Shown piece by piece: positions 19,408 through 28,202 of a stretch of DNA of 64,000 nt. Every line of letters begins with the position of its first letter. The stretch's first letter is position 1. The DNA lies in contig NC_011988.1 in assembly GCF_000016285.1 (NCBI RefSeq), positions 558,001 through 622,000 on the forward strand, in the 5' to 3' direction. The position numbers and the translations under genes are program-made. The DNA comes from Allorhizobium ampelinum S4. GTDB taxonomy: Bacteria > Pseudomonadota > Alphaproteobacteria > Rhizobiales > Rhizobiaceae. Below the pieces are notes generated by a model. It was given only the letters and a program-made list of their open reading frames with translations, made no database searches and was not told where the DNA came from.

Positions 19408-21210
19408 ATGACGTCAATGATCAACAGACTTGCCAAGAAACATGGGATCAACCTCGCCAGACCGGGAATAGAACAGGCGGAAGTTCCGATTTCAGACGTC
19501 ACAAAACGTCGGTTGTTGGCGGCTCTCAACGTGGAAGCGGGTGAGCCTGGTCGCAGCTATCTGCCCGATTGCCTTGCTCGAGATCGTGTCTGGGGCATCA
19601 GCCTGCAACTTTATGAACTGCGATCAGTGCGCAATTGGGGGATTGGCGACTTTGCCGATTTGCAGAGCATGGTGATGCTTGCCGCCGATCAAGGTGCCGA
19701 TTTTATCGGGCTTAACCCGCTGCACGCGCCTTTTCTGGCCGACCCCGCCCGGTGCAGTCCCTATGAGCCATCCAACCGGCGCTTTCTCAATCCGCTTTAT
19801 ATCGCTGTCGATCTGGTGCCGGGTTATCATCCAGGCATGAGCGACAGAGAGACGCTCGACGCTTTACGGCGATCCAAACTTGTCGATTACAAAGCGGTCG
19901 CCGGTGTGAAGCTTGAGGTTCTGCGGCGGATCTGGGACGGTTCAAGACGGTTGGAGCGAAACGACGATCAGGACAGAGCCGATTTCAGGCGTTTCTGCGA
20001 TGAAAGCGGTGATGCTCTACAAAATCACGGTCTCTTCGAGGCTTTATCCCGATTCATGAGCGAAGGTGGCCATGGTGCAGGCTGGATGTCCTGGCCTGGG
20101 GAGTATCAGGATATCGATCATCCCTCCGTTCGGGCCTTCCGTAGCCAGAATGCCGAGGAGATCGCATTTCATGTGTGGCTTCAATGGGTCGCGCACCGGC
20201 AGCTGGAGACGGTTGCTGCCCAAGCGCGCAAAGCGGGCTTGAGAATTGGCCTTTACCTCGACCTCGCGGTCGGCGAAGCGTTGGATGGTTCGGCGACCTG
20301 GAGCGAACCGGATATCTATCTGCGCGGCGCCAGCATCGGCAGCCCGCCCGATCCTTGGGCGGTCAAAGGCCAGGATTGGCGGTTGGCCGCCTTGCAGCCG
20401 GCGTTGATCGCCTTTTCTTGCCGCTCGCCCTATCGTCAGATGATCGATGTCGCGATGCGCTATGCGGGTGCGGTGCGTATCGATCATGCCGCCGCCATTC
20501 AGCGATTGTTCCTGGTGCCAGCCGATATGGGGCCGGAGGAGGGGGCCTATGTCGATTATCCCGCCCGCGAGATCCAGGGCGTGATTGCTGAAGCCTCCTT
20601 GCGCAACCAATGCCTGGTCATTGGCGAGGATCTCGGTCTGGTGCCGTCTGGACTAAGACAGCAGATGGTGGATGCCAATCTCCTGTCCTATCGCATCCTG
20701 TCTTATGAAAGAGACAAGCGCGGCTTTATTGCGCCGGACAAATATCCGGTTATGGCGCTTGCCTGCGTCTCGACCCACGATCACCAAACGTTGGTGGGAT
20801 GGTGGCGCGGTGCCGATATCGAAGCACGCGCGGCCCATGGATTGGTGCCGGAAGCGGCAAGACTCCAGGAGCAGGCCGCCCGCATTCAGGAACGAGCCGA
20901 CCTGCTGCGAGCCGTTGCGTTGGCTGGGATAGAGTTGCAAGAACATGGTGTCGAACAGCCGGATCTGCATGAGCGCGTCGTGGCGGCTCATCGGTTTATG
21001 GCGAAAACAGCCTCCATGCTGGTCTCTGTCCGGCTTGCCGACCTTACCGACGAGGAAAACCCGACCAATATTCCGGGAACCAGCAGTAGCTATCCCAATT
21101 GGCAGCCGAAGCTCTCGGTCGCCTGTGAGGATCTCACCGGGTTCACCCTTTTCAATCGGATCGTCGACGCCGTCCGAGAGGAAAGACCCAAAACAAAAGA
21201 GGGTAGCTAG
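19408..21210 (+). CDS. malQ: 4-alpha-glucanotransferase (amylomaltase) MalQ
   Basis: A GH77 disproportionating enzyme of about 600 residues that transfers maltosyl and longer units between linear alpha-glucans. Typical features are WGISLQLYELRSVRNWGIGDFADL, LNPLHAPF, SPYEPSNRRFLNPLYI, VRIDHAAAIQRLFLVP (nucleophile region), VIGEDLGLVP (acid Glu) and the late NIPGTSSSYPNWQPKL. It is shorter than E. coli MalQ because its N-terminal region is compact. The start at 19408 is preceded by AGGATGGA; ATG 19396 is an alternative. It is divergent from glgE and probably recycles maltodextrins released from the GlgE/GlgB polymer. A 282-base intergenic region carries both promoters. Confidence 0.93.
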   Translation: MTSMINRLAKKHGINLARPGIEQAEVPISDVTKRRLLAALNVEAGEPGRSYLPDCLARDRVWGISLQLYELRSVRNWGIGDFADLQSMVMLAADQGADFIGLNPLHAPFLADPARCSPYEPSNRRFLNPLYIAVDLVPGYHPGMSDRETLDALRRSKLVDYKAVAGVKLEVLRRIWDGSRRLERNDDQDRADFRRFCDESGDALQNHGLFEALSRFMSEGGHGAGWMSWPGEYQDIDHPSVRAFRSQNAEEIAFHVWLQWVAHRQLETVAAQARKAGLRIGLYLDLAVGEALDGSATWSEPDIYLRGASIGSPPDPWAVKGQDWRLAALQPALIAFSCRSPYRQMIDVAMRYAGAVRIDHAAAIQRLFLVPADMGPEEGAYVDYPAREIQGVIAEASLRNQCLVIGEDLGLVPSGLRQQMVDANLLSYRILSYERDKRGFIAPDKYPVMALACVSTHDHQTLVGWWRGADIEARAAHGLVPEAARLQEQAARIQERADLLRAVALAGIELQEHGVEQPDLHERVVAAHRFMAKTASMLVSVRLADLTDEENPTNIPGTSSSYPNWQPKLSVACEDLTGFTLFNRIVDAVREERPKTKEGS

Positions 21211-21675
21211 AGGTGGGTAAGAGAAAACTGGTCGCCGCTTTTCTCGAAAAGGCAGACTCAAACAACCATACCGACTGCCTTTGGAAACATGTCGGAATGC
21301 GCCTGGATCTGACCGTGAATGAATGCCCCTACATATTGAGGGGTAGTCTATTGAACCCAATTATGGCCGCGACGGAAACCGCTATTCCAGCGGGTATTTC
21401 AGCAGAAAAAACGCATAAATGCTTGCCGCTTTGAGCGATTTCCTGTAGATAATTTCGCGTTCGGGTATTTATGATCCCGGAGACTGGACTGATTGTATCT
21501 CCGCGCTTAATCTTCTGGGTTGCTCGGCTTTGGGGGCTTAACCTCCGCTGGTAGACGTCTTTTCCCCGTTATCGCGACTTACCGACCTGTCTCTTCGCGA
21601 AGGGACGATGCATGCTTCATCCGGCCGCCGCCGGGCGTGGCGAAACTAAAAACTCAAGGGATAAGGACTTCTCCC
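21211..21675 (+). other. Intergenic region and long leader of the cold-shock gene
   Basis: 465 bases without a convincing gene. A 73-codon GTG frame at 21213 shows no recognisable domain and is not called. Cold-shock genes commonly have long, structured 5' leaders, and this stretch includes a 10-bp palindrome CTTCGCGAAG (21593-21602) about 75 bases before the start. The csp promoter is presumably in the AT-richer part around 21400-21500. That placement is inference. Confidence 0.4.
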
Positions 21676-21888
21676 ATGGCCATCAAGGGCACCGTAAAAT
21701 TCTTCAATCAGGACAAGGGCTTCGGCTTCATCACCCCGGAAGGCGGCGCGAAGGACGTTTTCGTTCACATTTCCGCTCTCCAGGCTGCTGGCATCCAGAC
21801 GCTTCGTGATGGCCAGGAAGTCACCTTCGACACCGAAGCTGACCGCATGGGCAAGGGCCCGAAGGCTGTAAACATCCGCGCTGCGTGA
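21676..21888 (+). CDS. cspA: Cold-shock domain protein (CspA family)
   Basis: A 70-residue single-domain RNA/ssDNA-binding OB-fold protein. Both nucleic-acid motifs are intact: RNP1 as KGFGFI and RNP2 as VFVHIS. The ATG at 21676 follows GGATAAGGA. Such proteins act as RNA chaperones or transcription antiterminators. Alphaproteobacteria have several paralogues, and sequence alone does not show whether this one is cold-induced. A strong terminator follows at once, so it is a single-gene transcript. Confidence 0.95.
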   Translation: MAIKGTVKFFNQDKGFGFITPEGGAKDVFVHISALQAAGIQTLRDGQEVTFDTEADRMGKGPKAVNIRAA

Positions 21889-21924
21889 TTGTTTCGCCTC
21901 CGTCCTTCATGGCGGATGATTTTG

Positions 21925-21952
21925 AACGGCGTTCCGCAAGGAGCGCCGTTTT
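21925..21952 (+). terminator. Intrinsic terminator of the cold-shock gene
   Basis: An 11-bp GC-rich stem (arms 21925-21935 and 21940-21950, one G-T pair) with a GCAA tetraloop, followed by TT and a T-rich tract, 36 bases after the cspA stop. Confidence 0.85.
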
Positions 21953-21996
21953 GCGTTTATTGCGTCTGGTTTTCATCCCTTCGATGAGGCGTGTGC

Positions 21997-22021
21997 AAAA
22001 AACCTGAAGCAAGACTTCAGG
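21997..22021 (-). terminator. Intrinsic terminator overlapping the dusA stop codon
   Basis: On the minus strand, CCTGAAG and CTTCAGG form a 7-bp stem with a 5-base loop, followed directly by six T residues. The stem overlaps the last codon and stop of dusA (stop at 22019-22017), so it ends the dusA operon. Confidence 0.8.
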
Positions 22022-23042
22022 CGGCCCGCACAGGCCCAGCATCGATATCCACCGCAGCGAATGCCGCCGCGATGACATCAGGTCCAGCCCCCGGTTTGGG
22101 TGCGTCAGCCGAAAGGATCTGGCGAAAGCGCCGCGCCCCGGCATAGCCCTGAAACAGCCCGACCATATGGCGGGTCAGATGCACTAGACGTCCGCCCTCA
22201 GCGATATGGCGGGCGGCGTAATCCATCATCTTATCACGAACGATGTCCATGTTTTGAGCCTGAAGTGGTTCGCCATAAATGCGAGCATCGACTTCGGTCA
22301 GCATCGTGGCATTGTTATAGGCGGCACGGCCGACCATAACACCATCCATGACCTGCAAATGCGCGCTGGCCTGATCCAGATCGGTAACGCCGCCATTGAT
22401 CCCGATAAAAATATCCGGGTTTTCCTGCTTCATCAGGTGAACCAATGGGTAATCCAACGGCGGAATGTCTCTGTTTTCCTTGGGGCTGAGGCCCTGTAGC
22501 CAGGCCTTGCGTGCATGAATCCACAGGGCGTCCGCCCCAGCGCCGATCATCCGCTTGATGAAATCCGGCAGAACGTCACCCGGTTCCTGGTCGTCGACGC
22601 CGATCCGGCATTTGACGGTGACGGGAACGGTGGAAGCCGCTTTCATCGCCTGGATACAGGCCTCGACGGTTTGCGGTTCGCGCATCAGGCAGGCACCGAA
22701 GGTTCCGGCCTGGACCCGGTCCGATGGACAGCCAACATTCAGGTTGATTTCGTCATAGCCCCAGTCATTGGCAATCCGCACGGCTTCCGCCAGCTTATGC
22801 GGATCGGAACCGCCAAGTTGCAGTGCCAACGGGTGCTCGCTGGCGTCGAAAGCCAGCAGGCGATCCCGCTTGCCATGAAGAATGGCATCGGCAACGATCA
22901 TTTCCGTATAGAGCAGCGCATGGCGGGTCAGCAAACGATGAAACCGCCGGCAGAACGTGTCCGTCCAGTCAATCATCGGGGCGACAGCGAAGACTTTATG
23001 GGAGCGATAGCCGAGTTTCTGCGGCTCAAGCGGCTGTTGCAT
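22017..23042 (-). CDS. dusA: tRNA-dihydrouridine synthase A
   Basis: A 341-residue FMN enzyme that reduces uridines in the tRNA D-loop. DusA features are VAPMIDWTDTFCRRFHR at the start, LQLGGSDP, and the active-site region EINLNVGCPSDRVQAGTFGACLM with the catalytic Cys in GACLM. It also has TVKCRIGVDD (FMN/tRNA contact) and a late GARRFRQILS helical tail. Length is normal. It overlaps the 3' end of the upstream 348-aa gene by 17 bases, so the two are co-transcribed, and it ends in an intrinsic terminator. Confidence 0.95.
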   Translation of the reverse strand: MQQPLEPQKLGYRSHKVFAVAPMIDWTDTFCRRFHRLLTRHALLYTEMIVADAILHGKRDRLLAFDASEHPLALQLGGSDPHKLAEAVRIANDWGYDEINLNVGCPSDRVQAGTFGACLMREPQTVEACIQAMKAASTVPVTVKCRIGVDDQEPGDVLPDFIKRMIGAGADALWIHARKAWLQGLSPKENRDIPPLDYPLVHLMKQENPDIFIGINGGVTDLDQASAHLQVMDGVMVGRAAYNNATMLTEVDARIYGEPLQAQNMDIVRDKMMDYAARHIAEGGRLVHLTRHMVGLFQGYAGARRFRQILSADAPKPGAGPDVIAAAFAAVDIDAGPVRAA

Positions 23043-24072
23043 CTTTACACGCTCTCTGGATGAAGTGGTAAAGCAGAAGATCGACTTCCAGGAGATGCTG
23101 AACGCGGCTGATTTTTCTCAGCACATCGGCCAGCTGATGGATGGTCTCCACGGGTGGTTTCATCTGCACCACATTTTCCGGCACACCCAGGGTTGCCGCA
23201 ATCAGCTTGGGGTAACTGGTATCGTCCTGACCGGGATCGAAAACCGTAAACTGCGACAGAGCATCGAGGGCCTTGGTGACGTCATCAAGAGAGGGGACGT
23301 CAGTCGGGTTTGCGGCAACCAGCTGATGGGTAAAGGGGGAGGCCAGCAGATTCAGGGTTTCTTTTGGCGCGTGCCTGATAGCGGTGATAACCGCCTCTTC
23401 ATCCTGAAAGGCCAAGCCTTCGAACAGGTTCATGACCGGCTTGAACAGCAATTTATCGCGCGGCGAAACGAAGGAAAATTCATGCTTATTGGATCGGCTG
23501 AAAACGATTATTCGCGTCGCCAGCTCATAGAAGGGGTCACGCAAGGCAAGCATTGTCGTGTCGATATTGTAGCCGATGTAAACCAGATAGGCCTTCAGCA
23601 GAATCCGGCCCGAAACGTAGACTGAAGGCTGGTGAATGATCTCCAGCATCTGGCGAACTGTTTCAAAACCGAAACGTTCAACGCCGCATTCGAAAAACTG
23701 GAAATAGGGTTTCACCCCCAGATCCAGCTCTCTGTGCGGCAAATAGGATGTTTCGATCCGCAAGACCTTTTTTGGAATATATTCTGGCTGGGCTCGCCGG
23801 TAGATGGTGAGCCTCGTTTCAGGATCATAAATCTCCAGCTTCGACGCGGTGCTGATGCCCGGAATATTGTCGTCGTTTAGAACGAAGCCAACATTTCCGG
23901 TCTCGTGAGCGCCGAGAGCGCGAGCGCCATCAACGTAAACCCACGGCAAGATTTCGGTTTCCCTGTCCTCGTCATTCAGCCGGACGCGAATGCAGGGTTT
24001 CGTGGAAAAGCCGTCAGGGACGATATAGCCCTGTATCTCCGCTCCAGTATCTTGGTAAACGCAGAAATTCAT
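23026..24072 (-). CDS. Conserved-looking protein of unknown function, upstream of dusA
   Basis: A 348-residue soluble protein with no signal peptide or membrane segment. I do not recognise the family. The first half looks like beta-rich domains (CVYQDTGAEIQGYIVPDGFS, then VYVDGARALGAHETGNVGFVLND), with a possible ligand- or carbohydrate-related fold. The second half is helical and Leu-rich, ending in HQLADVLRKISRVQHLLEVDLLLYHFIQ. Base composition and codon use look like those of its neighbours. The 17-base overlap with dusA implies co-expression, but a role in tRNA modification is not otherwise supported. It could equally relate to surface polysaccharide. Confidence 0.75.
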   Translation of the reverse strand: MNFCVYQDTGAEIQGYIVPDGFSTKPCIRVRLNDEDRETEILPWVYVDGARALGAHETGNVGFVLNDDNIPGISTASKLEIYDPETRLTIYRRAQPEYIPKKVLRIETSYLPHRELDLGVKPYFQFFECGVERFGFETVRQMLEIIHQPSVYVSGRILLKAYLVYIGYNIDTTMLALRDPFYELATRIIVFSRSNKHEFSFVSPRDKLLFKPVMNLFEGLAFQDEEAVITAIRHAPKETLNLLASPFTHQLVAANPTDVPSLDDVTKALDALSQFTVFDPGQDDTSYPKLIAATLGVPENVVQMKPPVETIHQLADVLRKISRVQHLLEVDLLLYHFIQRACKDATAA

Positions 24073-24127
24073 TTATCTACGGGCATCTCTCATTGTGACG
24101 ACACTCTATAAGAGCCAATTTTAATTT

Positions 24128-24155
24128 CGTCCAGCCTTACTCGGCAGGCTGGACG
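24128..24155 (-). terminator. Hairpin downstream of the ThuA/MocA operon
   Basis: A perfect 10-bp inverted repeat (arms 24128-24137 and 24146-24155, 8-base loop) lies 47 bases past the stop of the minus-strand gene at 24202. No T-run follows on the minus strand, so it is a weak or Rho-assisted terminator, or a 3'-end stabiliser. Confidence 0.45.
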
Positions 24156-24201
24156 TGATGACAGGCGTGACAGCGTCACAAAAGCCAGAGGATCATGCCG
24201 C

Positions 24202-25302
24202 TCACCTTGATGATACCGCAGCCAGCGAAGGTGCCGCATCAACACGGCGAACGGAATGTTCGCGCCGCTCCAACTCTGTCACCATCGCCAGATCCAGCAC
24301 TTTTTGCAGGTCAGCCGCATGGCGGAAGTCAGGTTCGCGGGTTTTGCCCTCCAGCACCGCCTCGACGAAGCGCTGGTAATTGGTGGCAACGGTGCCGGCA
24401 TCCACTTCCGTCCAAATGCCTTTTTCCACATCGTCGCCCATGCAGGCGCGCAATGTATTGCCCGTTGGCGTGTGGATCACCTCCAATGCGCCCTTGTCGC
24501 CATGCATGCGCAGGCGCAATTCGTTAAGGTGGCCGGTTGCCCAGCGCGAGGCGTGCACGACGCCGATGGCGCCATTGCTGAATTCCGCCGTCATGGTGAA
24601 ACTGTCATTGGCGTCAAGATCATAGTCGCCAATCCGGTTGCCCGGCGCTTTCTCAAATGTCTTCAACCGCGCAAAGATATGCTCGACATCGGTTGCCGCG
24701 CCATAGCTGGCGAAATCGAGAATATGGATGCCGACATCGCCGAGCACCCCGTTTGAGCCGTGCTTGGTGGATAGCCGCCATAGCCATTGGTCCTCGGTTG
24801 CCCAGTCGCCCCAGGCCTTGGACACCAGCCAGCTTTGCAGATAGGAGGCCTCGATATGACGGACCTTGCCGATCTCACCAGCCTGAACCAGCTGTCGTGC
24901 TTTCTGTACCGGCGCGACATTGCGATAGGTCAGGTTGACCATGTTCACCAGTCCAGCGGCATTGGCTTTGCGGGCCATCTCATCAGCTTTTTCAAAGCTT
25001 TCAGCCAGCGGCTTTTCGCAAAACACATGCTTGCCCGCCGCGATCAATTGCAGTGTCGTCGGATAATGCACCCGGTCGGGCGTCACATTGGCGACGGCAT
25101 CGAACTCACCCCAGGCAAGCGCGTCCTCCAGCGAGGTGAATGTATTGGCGATATCATGGCGCAGCGCAAAACCACGTACCTTGGCGATATCGACATCGAC
25201 GGCGCCGACCAGTTGGGCGTCGCTATTGGTGGCAAACTCGATGGCATGGCGGTTCGCCATGCCACCGGTACCGAGAATGAGAATACGGACGGGTGTGTTC
25301 AT
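24202..25302 (-). CDS. Gfo/Idh/MocA-family NAD(P)-dependent sugar dehydrogenase, partner of the ThuA-like protein
   Basis: A 366-residue dehydrogenase with an N-terminal Rossmann fold ([14 protein letters not shown]), the family motif CEKPLA after HVF, and a C-terminal GFO/IDH/MOCA domain. The [13 protein letters not shown] segment supplies the catalytic Asp/His region. Such enzymes oxidise sugars or sugar derivatives, often at C3. The start overlaps the thuA-like stop (ATGA), so the two proteins probably work in sequence, as ThuA and ThuB do in Sinorhizobium disaccharide catabolism. Which sugar is used here is unknown; the neighbouring mannosidase locus suggests a mannoside or other glycoside. 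Confidence 0.88.
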   Translation of the reverse strand: MNTPVRILILGTGGMANRHAIEFATNSDAQLVGAVDVDIAKVRGFALRHDIANTFTSLEDALAWGEFDAVANVTPDRVHYPTTLQLIAAGKHVFCEKPLAESFEKADEMARKANAAGLVNMVNLTYRNVAPVQKARQLVQAGEIGKVRHIEASYLQSWLVSKAWGDWATEDQWLWRLSTKHGSNGVLGDVGIHILDFASYGAATDVEHIFARLKTFEKAPGNRIGDYDLDANDSFTMTAEFSNGAIGVVHASRWATGHLNELRLRMHGDKGALEVIHTPTGNTLRACMGDDVEKGIWTEVDAGTVATNYQRFVEAVLEGKTREPDFRHAADLQKVLDLAMVTELERREHSVRRVDAAPSLAAVSSR

Positions 25303-26084
25303 CGATATCCGGCCTCCCCGGCCTTATGCAATTTCGGACCCCGTTCCTGGATCGGCTCGAGCGCCTGATCGACCGGCACATTCGGGGCGTCATGAATGCT
25401 CTTCAGCGCCGGGCGCGGATTATACGCCCATTTCACCGCGTTGGAGATCACCTGTTGTATCGTTTCGTTATGATAGGTCGGGTAGGTTTCGTGGCCTGGA
25501 CGGAAGTAGAAGATATTGCCAGCGCCGCGCCGCCAGGTGAGGCCGGAGCGAAAAATCTCGCCGCCGGAAAACCAGGAGATGAACACGGTTTCCAAAGGCT
25601 CCGGCACGGAAAAGAACTCGCCGTACATTTCCTCGTTTTCCAGCACGAATTGTTCGGGTATGCCAGCCGCAATCGGATGGCCGGGATTGACCGTCCAGAC
25701 CCGCTCGCGCTCACCGGCTTCACGCCATTTCAAGGCGCAGGGCGTGCCCATCAGCCGCTTGAACGGCTTGGCGAAATGCCCGGAATGCAGGACGATCAGT
25801 CCCATGCCCTCATGGACGCGGGCGACAACCCTCTCAACGATCTCGTCGCGGACGCTGCCATGATCCTTGTGGCCCCACCAGATCAGCACGTCGGTCTGCT
25901 CCAGGCGCTCAGTGCTCAGGCCATGCTCCGGCTCCTGCAAGGTTGCGGTCGTGGCCTCAATGTCGCTGTCGCGGTTCAAAGCCTTGGCAATGGCTGTATG
26001 CATGCCTTCCGGATAAAGATTTCCCACCACTTCATTGAGGTGCTCATGAATATTCTCACCCCAGACAACCGTCTTGATCGTCAC
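25299..26084 (-). CDS. ThuA-like protein (trehalose utilisation / 3-keto-glycoside processing family)
   Basis: A 261-residue protein of the ThuA family, a class-I glutamine-amidotransferase-like fold. Family signatures are [59 protein letters not shown] and [15 protein letters not shown]. ThuA of Sinorhizobium takes part in uptake-linked catabolism of trehalose and related disaccharides through keto-sugar intermediates. The start codon is GTG at 26084, supported by AGGAGAA. It is the first gene of a two-gene operon with a MocA-type dehydrogenase and is divergent from a GntR regulator. No trehalose transporter (thuEFGK) adjoins directly, but a CUT1 importer lies 7 kb away. Confidence 0.88.
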   Translation of the reverse strand: MTIKTVVWGENIHEHLNEVVGNLYPEGMHTAIAKALNRDSDIEATTATLQEPEHGLSTERLEQTDVLIWWGHKDHGSVRDEIVERVVARVHEGMGLIVLHSGHFAKPFKRLMGTPCALKWREAGERERVWTVNPGHPIAAGIPEQFVLENEEMYGEFFSVPEPLETVFISWFSGGEIFRSGLTWRRGAGNIFYFRPGHETYPTYHNETIQQVISNAVKWAYNPRPALKSIHDAPNVPVDQALEPIQERGPKLHKAGEAGYR

Positions 26085-26226
26085 GCGCTTCTCCTATCGG
26101 TTGAAATTTCCATCAGTGAAAAATCCGCAGCCTGATGGCTGCAAGCCCCCTTGGTGCCGCTTCCCCCTGGGACACCTCATCCAATGCCATCGAATATAAG
26201 GCACCGAATATGTTGATGTATCTTAG

Positions 26227-26240
26227 TGCCAAGCTTGGCA
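26227..26240. promoter_or_regulatory. 14-bp perfect palindrome in the thuA-like/gntR divergent region
   Basis: TGCCAAGCTTGGCA is self-complementary over 14 bp and lies between the divergent thuA-like operon (143 bases away) and the GntR gene (98 bases away). Position and symmetry suggest an operator. It does not resemble the TTTGTCGACAAA palindrome before the DapA-like gene, so two regulators may act here. Confidence 0.45.
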
Positions 26241-26337
26241 ATTTCGAGACGATGACATGTCGCACCCTTCCAGAAAGTTGGATGCGAGATTGGCAAATCA
26301 AGTGGGGCCAATGCAATTCGGGCTTTTTTCGGCGAAA

Positions 26338-27093
26338 ATGATAGATTGGAATGAATCAGCAGCAATCGGGAACAGGCTCTTGGACGATAAAACGGTCGAC
26401 ACGGAAAAACCAATCCACAGGCGTGGCTATGGAGTCTCGACAGTCTATGAGACTTTGCGCAATGAGATCATTGAGCTGACGCTGGCGCCCGGCAGTCCTG
26501 TCGATGAGCAGCAACTGTCCGACCGCTTTTCCTTGTCGCGCACGCCGATTCGCGAAGCACTGGTACGGCTTGCGGCCGAAGGCCTGATCACTACGCTGAC
26601 CAACCGCGCCACCATCGTCTCTTCCATAGACTTTCTAGGCCTTTCGGAATTTTTCGATGCGCTGACCTTGATGTATCGGGTGACGACACGGCTTGCCGCG
26701 CTCAATCATACGCCTGATCATATCGAGCAGATCCTCCGTTTCCAGGAGGTTTTCGCGGAGGCAGTCGAGAGGCGCGATGTGCTGGCGATGATCGCCAGCA
26801 ATCGGGATTTCCATGTCGCCATCGCGAAGGCCGGCAAAAACCGCTATTACGAGGATCTTTTTACGCGATTGCTGGATGAAGGCCGCCGGATTCTCCGACT
26901 CTATTACTCATCCTTCAACGATATGTTGCCAAGGCAATATGTCACCGAGCATGAAGACATGATCCAGGCAATCATCGAGCGCGATGCCGAGCGCTCCGAT
27001 GCACTGGCTACCGCCCATGCCGACCAGATTGTGCGGCAGATCCGTTCCTATATCACCGCCGATGGAAGACAGACCGTAAATCTCAAGCTTTGA
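26338..27093 (+). CDS. GntR-family (FCD subfamily) regulator of the sugar-catabolism locus
   Basis: A regulator of about 251 residues. The winged helix is STVYETLRNEIIELTLAPGSPVDEQQLSDRFSLSRTPIREALVRLAAEGLI, written here only to locate it near residues 35-85; the FCD domain follows with SNRDFHVAIAKAGKN and HEDMIQAI (metal/ligand-binding helices). The start is uncertain: ATG 26338 leaves a short lead before the HTH, and ATG 26257 would add 27 residues; neither has a strong ribosome binding site. It sits between the divergent thuA-like operon and the co-directional DapA-like gene, so it likely controls both. Confidence 0.82.
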   Translation: MIDWNESAAIGNRLLDDKTVDTEKPIHRRGYGVSTVYETLRNEIIELTLAPGSPVDEQQLSDRFSLSRTPIREALVRLAAEGLITTLTNRATIVSSIDFLGLSEFFDALTLMYRVTTRLAALNHTPDHIEQILRFQEVFAEAVERRDVLAMIASNRDFHVAIAKAGKNRYYEDLFTRLLDEGRRILRLYYSSFNDMLPRQYVTEHEDMIQAIIERDAERSDALATAHADQIVRQIRSYITADGRQTVNLKL

Positions 27094-27149
27094 TCGGAAG
27101 TCGATATCAAGACGAGAAGGGTTTTTGCGGCTTGATGTCTTGTATTTTA

Positions 27150-27161
27150 TTTGTCGACAAA
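27150..27161. promoter_or_regulatory. TTTGTCGACAAA palindrome, candidate GntR operator
   Basis: A perfect 12-bp palindrome 75 bases before the DapA-like gene and 57 bases after the GntR stop. The TTGTnnACAA form fits FCD-type GntR operators, so the upstream regulator is the natural candidate to bind it. Confidence 0.55.
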
Positions 27162-27236
27162 GTGGCGTGAAGATGGTAGTGCGCTTTCATCGGCTACGAA
27201 CCGCGTCTTTGCCTGCGGTCAATCTGGGAGAGTTCA

Positions 27237-28178
27237 ATGACCCAACTGGTTTTCAAGGGATGCATTCCCGCTCTGATGACGCCTTGCAAAGCGGACCGAA
27301 CCCCCGATTTCGATGGGCTGGTTCGCAAGGGCAAAGAGCTTGTCGGTCTTGGCATGTCGGGCGTGGTCTATTGCGGATCGATGGGTGATTGGCCGCTGCT
27401 GAGCGATGAAGAGCGCCAGGAAGGTGTGCGCCGGCTGGTTGAGGCCGGTGTGCCGACCGTGGTTGGAACCGGCGCGATCAACACCCGTTCAGCCGTCAGC
27501 CATGCAGCCCATGCGGCGAAAGTCGGGGCAAGCGGGTTGATGGTCATTCCACGGGTTCTGTCGCGCGGCTCTTCGATTGCCGCCCAGCGCGACCATTTTT
27601 CCGCTGTTCTTGAGGCGGGCAAGGATTTGCCCTCGGTGATCTATAACAGCCCCTATTATGGCTTCGCGACGCGCGCCGACCTGTTCTTCCAGCTGCGCGC
27701 CCGCTTTTCCAACCTGATTGGTTTCAAGGAGTTCGGTGGCAAGGGCGACATGACCTATGCAGCCGAAAACATCACCTCCGGCGATGACGGCCTGATCCTG
27801 ATGGTCGGCGTCGATACCGGCGTGTATCACGGCTTCGTTAATTGCGGCGCGGCTGGCGCAATCACCGGGATCGGCAATGCGCTGCCAAAAGAGGTTTTGC
27901 ACCTGATGGCCCTTTCCAAAGAGGCGGCCAAGGGCGACCCGAGGGCGCGCCGCGAGGCCAAGGAGTTGGAAGAGGCGCTGATGGTGCTTTCGACCTATGA
28001 CGAAGGCCCGGACCTGGTGCTGCACTATAAATATCTCATGGTCCTGAATGGCGAGACCGAATATACGCTGCATTTCAACGAGACCGACGCTTTGAGTTCC
28101 TCGCAGCGTGCCCATCTGGAAAACCAGTATGCGCTGTTCAAGTCCTGGTACGAAGCCCGCTATCCAAGCCCTCGTTGA
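27237..28178 (+). CDS. DapA-superfamily class I aldolase/dehydratase (dihydrodipicolinate synthase family)
   Basis: A 313-residue TIM-barrel Schiff-base enzyme. The catalytic lysine is Lys164 in LIGFKEFGG and the conserved Tyr lies in VIYNSPYYG (about 135-141). The substrate-binding loop reads GSMGDWPLL instead of the GTTGE loop of true DapA, so it is not the lysine-pathway enzyme. It more likely handles a 2-keto-3-deoxy sugar acid or related keto-acid, which fits a locus of sugar oxidoreductases. Start ATG 27237 has GGGAGAG upstream. It ends 24 bases before the convergent mannosidase gene, with no clear terminator between. Confidence 0.88.
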   Translation: MTQLVFKGCIPALMTPCKADRTPDFDGLVRKGKELVGLGMSGVVYCGSMGDWPLLSDEERQEGVRRLVEAGVPTVVGTGAINTRSAVSHAAHAAKVGASGLMVIPRVLSRGSSIAAQRDHFSAVLEAGKDLPSVIYNSPYYGFATRADLFFQLRARFSNLIGFKEFGGKGDMTYAAENITSGDDGLILMVGVDTGVYHGFVNCGAAGAITGIGNALPKEVLHLMALSKEAAKGDPRARREAKELEEALMVLSTYDEGPDLVLHYKYLMVLNGETEYTLHFNETDALSSSQRAHLENQYALFKSWYEARYPSPR

Positions 28179-28202
28179 GGGTTTGCTTTAGAATTTTACG
28201 GT

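Noticed and set aside
21213-21434. 73-codon GTG frame after malQ
   Set aside because: No ribosome site or recognisable sequence, and it falls in the cold-shock leader region.
26115-26142. Hairpin plus TTTTT on the minus strand in the thuA-like leader (GCAGCC/GGCTGC)
   Set aside because: A 6-bp stem with a GG break before the T-run is weak. It could be an attenuator, but nothing else supports it.
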